Assembly: GCA_045580775.1 (NCBI GenBank) | Contig: JAZNOK010000131.1 | Location: 1-21,817 of the forward strand | Source: JAZMZS01 sp045580775 | GTDB lineage: Bacteria; Bacillota; Clostridia; Oscillospirales; CAG-272 | DNA: 21,817 nt | Direction: 5' to 3' | Shown: piece by piece, positions 6,554 to 14,339 of the stretch | How the letters are laid out: each line of letters begins with the position of its first letter | How positions within the stretch are numbered: the stretch's first letter is position 1 | Notes under the pieces: generated by a model | What the model saw: only the letters and a program-made list of their open reading frames with translations | Database searches by the model: none | Told to the model about the DNA's origin: nothing | Program-made: the position numbers and the translations under genes

Positions 6554-8392
6554 GTGAACACGGAGCAGAGAACAGCACAATTATTATCTAAAGCGAATGA
6601 CCTTCCGCAATCAAGCGGCGTATATATAATGAAGGACAAAGGCGGCAGAATAATTTACGTAGGAAAGTCCAAAAAACTTAAAAACCGCGTCACGTCTTAT
6701 TTTAGATCCGGACCGAAGAATTTAAAGACCCAGCGTATGGTAATGTCGGTGTACGACTTTGATGTTATATTTACCGATAGCGAGATAGAAGCCCTGACTC
6801 TCGAGAATACATTGATAAAAAAGCACACACCGAGATATAATATCAAGCTAAAGGACGCAAAGTCCTATCCCTATATAAAGGTAGAGATCGACCGTGAGTA
6901 TCCGAGAATACTAATGACAAGAAAGCGTGACTCGGACAGGGCGAAGTACTTTGGCCCCTATACCGGTACAGCTGATGTGTACCGCATTATAGATATGCTC
7001 AACAAAACTCTGCGTCTGGCAACCTGCAAGAGGGACTTTCCGAAAGATATAGGGAAAGCACGCCCTTGTATATACAAGCAGATGAACAGATGCATCGCTC
7101 CGTGTACAGGAGAGGTCAGCCCGGATAAATACAGAGAACATGTCAACGGAGCTGTAGAGATACTCAGAGGTAATATTTCCTCTGCTAAGGCGACGCTTAC
7201 CGAGCAGATGCTTGCATACGCAGAAGAGGAAAATTTTGAAGCAGCAGCTGTCTGCCGCGACAGTATATCAGCTATTGAGAAGATCAAGGAAAGGCAGAAG
7301 GTGGTCGCATCCCCGGATGAGGAGTTTGATGTTATCGGAGCGTGCGAGGGGGATGTTATCGGTTGTATATCTGTATTGAGTGTGCGTGGCGGATCGCTTG
7401 TGTCAAAGGAGGATTTTCTCATAGGAGCTGAGAAGGTGTTCTGCGAGGACACGATAGTTACTTTTTTGGTGGATTACTATTCTGACAGAGAATACATGCC
7501 TTCACGGATCTATCTGGGGTCTTCCGTGTCAGAGGAGGATCTGATGGTGCTTGGGCAGTTGTTCGGGGAGAAGCGTGGCAGAAAAACTGAATTTCGAGTT
7601 CCTGTAAGAGGGGAAAAGGCAAAGCTTGCTGAGATGGCATGCGAGAATGCATGCGAACGTGTCCGCCTCGAGACTGTCAAGGAACTACAGTTGAGTAGCA
7701 CTCTTACGTCGCTTGCGTCTATGCTGTGTCTGCAGACATATCCACAGAGAATTGAGGCGTATGACATATCAAATATCGGGTCTGAGCACAAGACATGCGG
7801 AATGGTCGTGGTAGAGGATGGCAAATTCAAAAAGAGCGATTACAGAACATTTAAGATAAAGAGTGTAGAAGGCACAGATGATTATGCGTCTATGAGAGAA
7901 GCTGTCGGTAGACGGCTCGAGCATTTGACGGATAGTGAGGGAAGCTATTCACGTTGTCCTGATCTGATTCTGCTTGACGGAGGGGGAGGACATGTGAGTG
8001 TTATCAGAGAGCTTGTCAGAGAAAAAGGAATTGATATTCCAATCTTCGGAATGGTCAAGGACGACCATCACAAAACAAGAGCGTTGTGTACGGATGAGTA
8101 TGAAATATCCATAGCACGTGAGCAGGATGTATTCAGATTCATATATGGAATACAGGAAGAGGTACATCGCTATTCGGTCAAGCGTATGGGAGACGCAAAA
8201 AGAAAAGAGCTGACTACCTCATCTCTGACTAATATAAAGGGAATAGGAAAGGCGAAGGCAAAGAAGCTGTTTGAACAGTTTGACAGCTTTGATCAGATAA
8301 AGAATGCCACAGTAGAGCAACTTATGAGTCGCGGTTTTAGCGAGAGGGATTCATTTGCTGTAGTTGAGTACTTTAGAGAATGTAAAGAGTAG
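6554..8392 (+). CDS. uvrC: UvrABC system protein C (excinuclease subunit)
   Basis: Nuclease subunit of nucleotide excision repair; it incises damaged DNA 3' and then 5' of the lesion after UvrA/UvrB recognition. 612 aa, normal size. Domains in order: GIY-YIG nuclease (GVYIMKDKGGRIIYVGKSKKL, about residues 20-100), Cys-rich segment, UVR motif for UvrB binding (EENFEAAAVCRDSI, about 220-250), RNase H-like 5' nuclease with Asp404 (YDISNI), Asp475 (LLDGGGGH) and DDHHKTRAL, and C-terminal tandem helix-hairpin-helix (IKGIGKAKAKKLF). GTG 6554 is chosen because GGGAGG (6543-6548) lies 5 nt upstream. The in-frame ATG at 6443 would add 37 residues without homology and falls in the structured leader. 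Followed by rsmD after 13 nt. Confidence 0.97.
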   Translation: MNTEQRTAQLLSKANDLPQSSGVYIMKDKGGRIIYVGKSKKLKNRVTSYFRSGPKNLKTQRMVMSVYDFDVIFTDSEIEALTLENTLIKKHTPRYNIKLKDAKSYPYIKVEIDREYPRILMTRKRDSDRAKYFGPYTGTADVYRIIDMLNKTLRLATCKRDFPKDIGKARPCIYKQMNRCIAPCTGEVSPDKYREHVNGAVEILRGNISSAKATLTEQMLAYAEEENFEAAAVCRDSISAIEKIKERQKVVASPDEEFDVIGACEGDVIGCISVLSVRGGSLVSKEDFLIGAEKVFCEDTIVTFLVDYYSDREYMPSRIYLGSSVSEEDLMVLGQLFGEKRGRKTEFRVPVRGEKAKLAEMACENACERVRLETVKELQLSSTLTSLASMLCLQTYPQRIEAYDISNIGSEHKTCGMVVVEDGKFKKSDYRTFKIKSVEGTDDYASMREAVGRRLEHLTDSEGSYSRCPDLILLDGGGGHVSVIRELVREKGIDIPIFGMVKDDHHKTRALCTDEYEISIAREQDVFRFIYGIQEEVHRYSVKRMGDAKRKELTTSSLTNIKGIGKAKAKKLFEQFDSFDQIKNATVEQLMSRGFSERDSFAVVEYFRECKE

Positions 8393-8405
8393 CATTGGAG
8401 GAAGT

Positions 8406-8996
8406 ATGAGAATAATTACCGGAACGGCGAAAGGAACAAAGCTGTTGTCTCTTGAGGGAGAGGATGTGACACGCCCAACGTCCGAAAGAGCAAAAGAAGC
8501 AATCTTTTCTATGATACAGTTTGAGATCGAGGGCAGGCGTGTGCTGGATCTGTTTGCCGGATCCGGACAGCTGGGGCTTGAAGCTATGTCCAGAGGTGCA
8601 GGTTATGCGATGTTTATAGATGCCAGCAGGGATGCGATGGCTGTAGTGAAGAAAAACGCAGAGAAGACCCACTTCTTTTCTCAGTGCGGATATCTTGTCA
8701 GCGATTACCGAAGTTACCTCAGAAAGATCGCAGACAAAGATCGTTTCGACATCGTATTTCTCGATCCTCCTTACAGATCGGACGATCTGTGCGAGGCACT
8801 GCTGCGGTTGCACGATGGCAGAATAGTCAAGGATACGGGGATGTGTGTATGCGAGAGCGACAGTGAGCAGATCATAAGCGGCAACTGTGAGGTAATGAAA
8901 AAGTACAGATTGATAAAAAGCAATGGTTACGGCAGGGTGCATATAATGCTGTTGAGTCCCGTGTATGAAAACGAGGAGGGGATGGACAATGAATAA
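8406..8996 (+). CDS. rsmD: 16S rRNA (guanine-N2)-methyltransferase RsmD
   Basis: SAM-dependent methyltransferase that makes m2G966 (E. coli numbering) in the small subunit head. 196 aa. It shows MRIITGTAKGTKL at the N-terminus, RPTSERAKEAIFSMI, the SAM-binding motif VLDLFAGSGQLGLEAMSRGA and the catalytic motif DIVFLDPPY (DPPY of N-directed methyltransferases). ATG 8406 follows GGAGG (8397-8401) and matches the family start; a frame extension to 8364 would overlap uvrC and has no support. It overlaps coaD by 8 nt, a gene pair conserved across many bacteria. Confidence 0.95.
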   Translation: MRIITGTAKGTKLLSLEGEDVTRPTSERAKEAIFSMIQFEIEGRRVLDLFAGSGQLGLEAMSRGAGYAMFIDASRDAMAVVKKNAEKTHFFSQCGYLVSDYRSYLRKIADKDRFDIVFLDPPYRSDDLCEALLRLHDGRIVKDTGMCVCESDSEQIISGNCEVMKKYRLIKSNGYGRVHIMLLSPVYENEEGMDNE

Positions 8997-9471
8997 GAGA
9001 ATTGCTATGATAGCAGGGAGCTTTGATCCTGCGACAAAAGGCCACGAGAGAATGATATTACGTGCTGCCGGAATGTTTGATGAAGTCATAGCTGTTATAT
9101 GTGAAAACTCTACAAAAAAATATATGTTTGATCTGGATACCAGACTCAGAATGCTTAGAGCCGTCTGCGATAAGGTTCAAAACGCAAGAGCGGATGTATG
9201 CTACGGCCTTGCGGTTGACTTCGCCAGGGACAACGGAGTGCGTTTTCTTGTCAGGGGTGCCAGGAACGGCAGCGACTTTGACTTTGAGATGCAGTATGCC
9301 AATATCAACCGCCATTTGGGGACGATAGATACTGTTATACTTCCCTCTGAGGAGGAGTATTTGCATGTGAGTTCATCTTTTGCAAGAGAACTTGTGAAAT
9401 ACGGCTCTGATCTGAGTGCGGCATTGCCCAAAGAAGTAATCGACATCATTCACAGCATTCCGAGAGGATAA
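8989..9471 (+). CDS. coaD: Phosphopantetheine adenylyltransferase CoaD
   Basis: Catalyses 4'-phosphopantetheine + ATP to dephospho-CoA + PPi, the penultimate step of coenzyme A synthesis. 160 aa, the usual length. Nucleotidyltransferase signatures: AGSFDPATKGHERM (GSFDPxTxGH, ATP-binding T/HxGH region), VRGARNGSDFDFEMQYANINR (RGLRxxxDFxxExQ equivalent) and YLHVSSSFAREL (ISSSxVRE-like motif). ATG 8989 is 7 nt after GGAGGGG (8975-8981) and overlaps the end of rsmD. A strong terminator follows, so coaD closes the HPr/uvrC-rsmD-coaD segment. Confidence 0.96.
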   Translation: MNKRIAMIAGSFDPATKGHERMILRAAGMFDEVIAVICENSTKKYMFDLDTRLRMLRAVCDKVQNARADVCYGLAVDFARDNGVRFLVRGARNGSDFDFEMQYANINRHLGTIDTVILPSEEEYLHVSSSFARELVKYGSDLSAALPKEVIDIIHSIPRG

Positions 9472-9528
9472 GTATTGCTTATGCATTTTGATGGGATGTT
9501 TCCCCACAAATAACATAATATTGCATTG

Positions 9529-9575
9529 AAAAGAGCGTTTGCGATTTGTTTTACAGTCGCAAACGCTCTTTTTTT
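9529..9575 (+). terminator. Strong intrinsic terminator after coaD
   Basis: Arm 9529-9544 (AAAAGAGCGTTTGCGA) pairs perfectly with 9557-9572 around a 12-nt loop, and a run of seven T (9569-9575) follows at the stem end. It separates the coaD unit from the cell-division cluster. Confidence 0.93.
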
Positions 9576-9699
9576 GCTTTTTGCGGTACTTTTTAGAAAA
9601 AAGTCACATTATTGAAGAGAAATAGATCAAAAAAGCAAAAATTATGAGTTAAAAGGCAAAAAAACTGTGAAAAATATTGAACTTTTTTTCCTAAAAGTA

Positions 9700-9728
9700 T
9701 TGATAAATTCATTCTAATGCATTATAAT
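9700..9728 (+). promoter_or_regulatory. Sigma-A-like promoter of the dcw cluster (mraZ promoter)
   Basis: TTGATA (9700-9705), 17-nt spacer, perfect TATAAT (9723-9728). The upstream block is rich in A/T tracts and may act as an UP element. Predicted start is near 9735, leaving a leader of about 60 nt. This is probably the main promoter for mraZ through ftsQ, since no other strong one is visible downstream. Confidence 0.85.
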
Positions 9729-9738
9729 TATAGTTACA

Positions 9739-9754
9739 TGGGGCAAAATGGTGG
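9739..9754 (+). promoter_or_regulatory. Possible MraZ operator (two TGG boxes)
   Basis: TGGGG at 9739 and TGGTGG at 9749 are spaced by 10 bp, directly after the predicted transcription start. Known MraZ sites upstream of mraZ are short TGGG/GTGG-type boxes repeated at 10-bp spacing, usually three or more. Only two boxes, one imperfect, are visible, so autoregulation here is plausible but not certain. Confidence 0.4.
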
Positions 9755-9794
9755 ATAAATCCATGAAAAAGGTTAAGAATGGAGGATGAACAGC

Positions 9795-10220
9795 ATGCAA
9801 TTAGTAGGCGAATACTACCATACGCTTGACTCGAAGAACAGACTGTTCATTCCTGCCAAGCACAGAGAGGTTCTTGGTGAGACTTTTTATATAACAAGAA
9901 AGATGGGAGATAAGTGCCTTGCCGTATACTCTATAGAGGAGTGGGAAAAGCTTTCGGCAAAGCTGACTGAGTTTCCTGATTCGGTTGTGAAATCCATCAA
10001 AAAGTTCCTGTACTCCAAGACGATCTCGGTTGCACCTGATGCACAGGGCAGAGTGATGCTGACTCCTGCTTTGATAGAGTATTCGGGAATAGACAAGAAT
10101 GTCGCCGTGATCGGTTGCGGCGATCATGCTCAGATATGGTCAGAGTCAGCGTGGAAGGAAGACGAGCAGAATATTGATACTGAAGAGATGCAGCAGCTTC
10201 TTATCCAGCTTGGACTATAA
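9795..10220 (+). CDS. mraZ: Transcriptional regulator MraZ
   Basis: AbrB-fold DNA-binding protein that forms rings and represses its own dcw cluster in studied bacteria. 141 aa, two SpoVT/AbrB-type domains: VGEYYHTLDSKNRLFIPAKHRE (about residues 4-25) and DAQGRVMLTPALIEYSGI (about 78-95). Both carry the DxKxR/DxxGR signature. ATG 9795 lies 9 nt after GGAGG (9781-9785) and matches the family start; the ATG at 9786 abuts the Shine-Dalgarno and is unlikely. It is first in the cluster and is followed by rsmH after 23 nt, the classic pairing. Confidence 0.96.
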   Translation: MQLVGEYYHTLDSKNRLFIPAKHREVLGETFYITRKMGDKCLAVYSIEEWEKLSAKLTEFPDSVVKSIKKFLYSKTISVAPDAQGRVMLTPALIEYSGIDKNVAVIGCGDHAQIWSESAWKEDEQNIDTEEMQQLLIQLGL

Positions 10221-10243
10221 TACCTATATATCGGGAGTAGCGT

Positions 10244-11176
10244 ATGTCGGGAGAATTTGTACATGTGTCGGTGTTGCTCAGGGAAGCAATAGAGGGACTT
10301 AATATAAAGAAGAACGGAATATACATCGACTGCACCGCGGGCGGTGGAGGGCATAGCATAGAAATACTTAAGGCGGGCGGCAAACTTGTATGCTTTGACA
10401 GGGATATGGATGCAATCAGAGCATGTCAAAAGCGGCTTGTCGGTTACGAGGATAGTTATACTGCCGTGCATTCCAATTATGCTGATTTCGAGTCGGAGCT
10501 TGACCGCCTCGGTATAGATAAGATAGACGGAGCTATAATGGACCTCGGCGTGTCTTCGTATCAGCTTGATGAAGCGGAACGCGGCTTTTCGTATAATTCG
10601 GATGCCAGACTTGATATGAGGATGGATAGAGATGCTTCGCTGTCGGCTTATGAGGTAGTCAACGAATATGACGAGGGTGAGCTTGCTCGTATAATTTTTG
10701 AGTACGGAGAGGAAAAATTCTCCAGACGTATTGCACAGAAGATAGTGAACAGACGTGCTCAATGCCCGATAGAAAGTACTCTCGAACTCTCTGAGATAAT
10801 CAAGAGTGCTATGCCGGCTGCATCGCGGGCGGAGGGACACCATCCGGCAAAAAGAACTTTCCAGGCGATCAGAATAGAGGTAAATTCGGAGCTTTCGATA
10901 ATAGCACCTACGATAGAAGCTATAACACGCCGTTTAAATTCCGGCGGAAGAATTTCAATAATAACATTTCATTCGCTTGAGGATAGGGCGGTTAAAAATG
11001 CGTATGCTTCGCTCGCTTCGGGGTGCACATGCCCCAAGGACTTTCCTGTGTGCGTATGCAACAACAAGCCCAGTATCAGACTTATTAACAAAAAGCCGAT
11101 ACTGCCGAGCGATCATGAGTTAGAAGAGAATCCGCGTTCCAGAAGTGCGAAGCTGAGGGTTGCGGAAAAAATATAA
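10244..11176 (+). CDS. rsmH: 16S rRNA (cytosine-N4)-methyltransferase RsmH
   Basis: SAM-dependent methyltransferase (formerly MraW) that makes m4C1402 in the ribosomal P-site region. 310 aa, normal length. Signatures: HVSVLLREAIEGL, the SAM-binding loop DCTAGGGGHS, LVCFDRDMDA, IMDLGVSSYQLD, FSYNSDARLDMRMD, RRIAQKI, KRTFQAIRIEVN and ITFHSLEDRAVKN. GGGAG (10233-10237) lies 6 nt before the ATG. Located directly behind mraZ, as in most bacteria. Confidence 0.97.
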   Translation: MSGEFVHVSVLLREAIEGLNIKKNGIYIDCTAGGGGHSIEILKAGGKLVCFDRDMDAIRACQKRLVGYEDSYTAVHSNYADFESELDRLGIDKIDGAIMDLGVSSYQLDEAERGFSYNSDARLDMRMDRDASLSAYEVVNEYDEGELARIIFEYGEEKFSRRIAQKIVNRRAQCPIESTLELSEIIKSAMPAASRAEGHHPAKRTFQAIRIEVNSELSIIAPTIEAITRRLNSGGRISIITFHSLEDRAVKNAYASLASGCTCPKDFPVCVCNNKPSIRLINKKPILPSDHELEENPRSRSAKLRVAEKI

Positions 11177-11204
11177 AGAATTATTATTTCGGAGGACTGC
11201 AAAA

Positions 11205-11879
11205 ATGACAGGATACGCTGACATGAGTGTTAATAACGCCAATCAACTTGGCCGCAGACTTCAGTATAGATTTTATGAGCAAGGGTACGGAACTCTCGCT
11301 GACAAAACAAGAGCGAGAGTGCTGACTGACAAGGCGGAGCAGAAGAGAAATATGCCCGCACGTAAGAAAAACACCAGAGGTGCCAGCCATCATGTGAGCC
11401 GCGAGGAGCGGGTCATGGACGCGATAGTGAAGATAGGCGGCAGACGTATAGAGACAAAAACTTTGGAGGTAAAGCAAAAGCCAAAGACCTACACAAAGAA
11501 GTCTCCTTTTCCGCTCAGTGCGATCTTTATGACTCTTATTCTCGGGATGGTTTTGGCATTTGTCGTTCATTCTTCTGTGAGAATAAACGAGGCGAATTCT
11601 GCATTGTCTGATCTTCAGGCGGGAATTGCACTTCAGAATGCGGAGCTTCGTGCACTCGAACTCGAGATAGAAACAAAAAATGACCTGAGAGTGATAGAAG
11701 ATATTGCTGTAAATCAGCTTGGCATGACAAAAAAGGATAATATTAACAAAGAATACATATCTCTATCCGAAGAGGACAGCGTTGTATTTGAGTCTGCACC
11801 GGTGCAGGAGGAGGGTAACGGCAATCTCTTGAGTGCGTTTTCAGATCGTTTTGAAAAGCTCGCGGAATACTTCGAGTAA
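11205..11879 (+). CDS. ftsL: Cell division protein FtsL-like
   Basis: Bitopic divisome protein that pairs with DivIC (FtsB) and activates FtsW and its PBP partner. 224 aa, with a basic cytoplasmic N-terminus of about 100 residues, one membrane helix at about 103-122 (PLSAIFMTLILGMVLAFVVH), a coiled-coil of about 126-160 (NSALSDLQAGIALQNAEL) and a short DLRVIEDIAVNQLGM segment typical of FtsL C-termini. It is longer than usual because of the cytoplasmic region (Bacillus FtsL is about 117 aa). ATG 11205 is 9 nt after GGAGG (11191-11195); the frame opens earlier inside rsmH without a ribosome binding site. Sequence conservation in this family is low, so the call rests on topology plus position between rsmH and the PBP. 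Confidence 0.85.
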   Translation: MTGYADMSVNNANQLGRRLQYRFYEQGYGTLADKTRARVLTDKAEQKRNMPARKKNTRGASHHVSREERVMDAIVKIGGRRIETKTLEVKQKPKTYTKKSPFPLSAIFMTLILGMVLAFVVHSSVRINEANSALSDLQAGIALQNAELRALELEIETKNDLRVIEDIAVNQLGMTKKDNINKEYISLSEEDSVVFESAPVQEEGNGNLLSAFSDRFEKLAEYFE

Positions 11880-11949
11880 TGACGTAATATATTTTTGATA
11901 GAGAAGAAAAAGGCGAAGATAGAAATATTCTGAGGGGCGTGATTATACT

Positions 11950-14268
11950 GTGGCACAGAAAACAATGTTGAAAAAGCTCGCATCGCGTAGCTTTCTTGTG
12001 GTCTGTGCCTTTAGCATTGCTGCGGCTTTGCTTATAGGCGTATTATTTAAAATGCAGATACTTGGATATGAAAAGTATCAGCAGGATGTTATAGACAATC
12101 TTACGGTAGAAACAACCGAAAAGGCAAACAGAGGAAAGATCTATGATGCGAATATGAACCTGCTCGCCACAAACACAACGGCGTACAGGATCTTCATCTC
12201 GCCTAAGGATATTCAACATACTACTTATACCAATCTTATCGAAAAGTGTATTAACCGTGTCAGATACGGAAATACCGTTTCGTCAGCTGAGGGGAGCCGC
12301 CGCGAGGATGAGTTGATCGCACAGGGGCTGTCCTCTATTCTGGGTGTTGACTATGATCTGATCATGGAAAAGATTGCAAAAAAGAATAGGCGTGACGAAA
12401 CGATAAAGACAAATGTAGACAGCGAAACGGCACAGCTCGTTCGTGAGTTTATCTCGGAGTACGGATTTACGGAAGAAATACATGTTAGTGCACTATCGCT
12501 TAGATACTACTGCTATGACAATCTGGCATCTCATGTCATTGGATTTACCGGAAACGAGGGAGGCGGACTTTTCGGACTGGAGCTGTACTATAATGAGGTC
12601 TTGAAAGGAACGGACGGAAGATATATAACCGCCCAGGACGCATACGGAGATGATATGCCGTTCGATTATGAAAGCTACTATGAAGCCGAAAACGGTCTTA
12701 ACATAGTAACTACGATCGACATGACCATACAGTATGAGCTGGAAAAACAGCTTGAGGCTACACTTGCAGACTCGGGTGCTACAGATAGAGTGTGCGGTAT
12801 AGTAATGGACGTGAAGACGGGCGGTATTCTCGGCATGTCTGTAAAACCGGACTTTGATCTCAATGACCCTTATACCCTTGTGGACTACTTTGGTCAGGAG
12901 CTTGCTCAGCTTGGACTGGAGGAGGGCAGCGAGGAGTATACAGCGAAAAAAAGTGAGCTCAGAAATGAGATGTGGAACAACAAATGTGTCAATGCACTCT
13001 ATGAGCCGGGTTCTACGTTTAAGGTCATCACCAGTGCTATGTGCCTTGATGAAAACGTAATGAACAAAAATACAATGTTTACCTGTCAGGGATCATTGGT
13101 CGTTGGCGGAGCAAGAATTCATTGTTGGAAGCACGCAGGTCACGGTTCTCTCAGCTTCAGCGATGGCCTTTCTGTATCTTGCAACCCTGTTTTTATGAAA
13201 CTGGCAGAGGGGCTTGGCAGTGAAAGATTCTACAATTATTTTGAGAGTTTCGGATACCTTGAGAAAACAGGCATAGATCTGCCGGGAGAGAGTGAAGGCA
13301 TCTTTCATGACAAGGGTGGTCTGGGCACGGTAGAGCTTGCGGTTGCATCTTTCGGGCAGCGTTTCAAGACAACGCCTATACAGCAGATCACTGCATTGAG
13401 TGCAGTAGCCAACGGAGGTTATCTTGTTACTCCGCATTTGGTAAAGGGCTATGCGGATGATGAAGGAAACATGGTATATAATTACACTTCTCAGGTTAAA
13501 AGACAGGTGGTAAGCGAGCAGTCGTGTGCTGTTATCAGCGAGATACTTGAGAATAGTGTTTCGGGTAACGGCGGTGGAAAGAACGCATACGTCAGAGGTT
13601 ACAAAGTAGCGGCAAAGACCGGTACATCGGAAAAGCTTGACCTTGGTGGAGATGTAGAGAAGTACATCGGTACTACTATTGCGTATGCTCCCGCTGATGA
13701 CCCTCAGATAGCGGTGCTGATCATAGTAGATGAGCCCGGAGAAAAAGCGGCTTCTTATTACGGAAGCGTAGTTGCGGCTCCCTATTGTGCGAAACTGCTT
13801 GAGGCTGTTTTGCCGTATATCGGAATAGAGCCTTCCTACACCGAAGAAGAGCTAAAAGCTCTTGATATAACTCTTGCTAACTATGCAGGTTATTCACCCG
13901 AAAAGGCAAAGGAAAAGATAGAGTCGCTTGGACTGAAGTGTGAGATCATAGGCGAAGGAGAGAGAGTAAGATACACAATACCTGAAGCAGGAACCTCCTT
14001 CTCCAAAAACGGAGGAAGGGTACTTCTTTATACAGACAAGGAAACTACACCCAAGAGTTCTACTGTTCCTAATGTAATAGGTAAGAGCGGATCTGCGGCA
14101 AATCAGATGCTGATAAATGCAGGCCTGAATGTTGAGATATCGGGAGCACAGAATTATGAAAGCGGCCAAGGAGCTGTTGTGGTGTCTCAATCTGTTGATT
14201 CGGGAAGAATGATAGAAAGAGGAAGCGTAGTAACTATAGAGCTGCGTCATTTGGACAGTCACGATTGA
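11950..14268 (+). CDS. ftsI: Class B penicillin-binding protein with PASTA domains (PBP2B/FtsI or SpoVD type)
   Basis: Septal or spore-cortex peptidoglycan transpeptidase. 772 aa: membrane anchor at about residues 15-35, PBP dimerisation domain (RGKIYDANMNLLATN onward, about 58-240), transpeptidase domain with catalytic Ser355 in STFK (355-358), SCN (410-412) and KTG (556-558), then two C-terminal PASTA domains (about 635-695 and 703-768). Two PASTA repeats favour the PBP2B/FtsI type, but Bacillus SpoVD has the same architecture with one. Only one class B PBP is present here, whereas Bacillus has pbpB and spoVD in tandem. The start is GTG 11950, with GAGGGG (11932-11937) 12 nt upstream, a long spacing; ATG 11965 has no ribosome binding site. 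Confidence 0.92.
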   Translation: MAQKTMLKKLASRSFLVVCAFSIAAALLIGVLFKMQILGYEKYQQDVIDNLTVETTEKANRGKIYDANMNLLATNTTAYRIFISPKDIQHTTYTNLIEKCINRVRYGNTVSSAEGSRREDELIAQGLSSILGVDYDLIMEKIAKKNRRDETIKTNVDSETAQLVREFISEYGFTEEIHVSALSLRYYCYDNLASHVIGFTGNEGGGLFGLELYYNEVLKGTDGRYITAQDAYGDDMPFDYESYYEAENGLNIVTTIDMTIQYELEKQLEATLADSGATDRVCGIVMDVKTGGILGMSVKPDFDLNDPYTLVDYFGQELAQLGLEEGSEEYTAKKSELRNEMWNNKCVNALYEPGSTFKVITSAMCLDENVMNKNTMFTCQGSLVVGGARIHCWKHAGHGSLSFSDGLSVSCNPVFMKLAEGLGSERFYNYFESFGYLEKTGIDLPGESEGIFHDKGGLGTVELAVASFGQRFKTTPIQQITALSAVANGGYLVTPHLVKGYADDEGNMVYNYTSQVKRQVVSEQSCAVISEILENSVSGNGGGKNAYVRGYKVAAKTGTSEKLDLGGDVEKYIGTTIAYAPADDPQIAVLIIVDEPGEKAASYYGSVVAAPYCAKLLEAVLPYIGIEPSYTEEELKALDITLANYAGYSPEKAKEKIESLGLKCEIIGEGERVRYTIPEAGTSFSKNGGRVLLYTDKETTPKSSTVPNVIGKSGSAANQMLINAGLNVEISGAQNYESGQGAVVVSQSVDSGRMIERGSVVTIELRHLDSHD

Positions 14269-14339
14269 TTTCTACGAATACCAACGTACAAATATAAACC
14301 GACGTATAAATAAGAATAATGTATTTGTACGGAGGTAAT

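Larger units (their letters stand above)
9472..9794 (+). other. Intergenic control region between coaD and mraZ
   Basis: Holds the coaD terminator (9529-9575), an AT-rich block with repeated A/T tracts (9597-9696), the mraZ promoter (9700-9728), possible MraZ boxes (9739-9754) and the mraZ Shine-Dalgarno (GGAGG, 9781-9785). No protein gene is seen in it. Confidence 0.8.

Noticed and set aside
8373..9089. Long open frame on the minus strand opposite rsmD/coaD (similar ones at 10130-10843 and 20919-21668)
   Set aside because: Each lies fully opposite a well-recognised gene, has no family resemblance, and has no independent promoter or ribosome binding site; these are antisense shadows.
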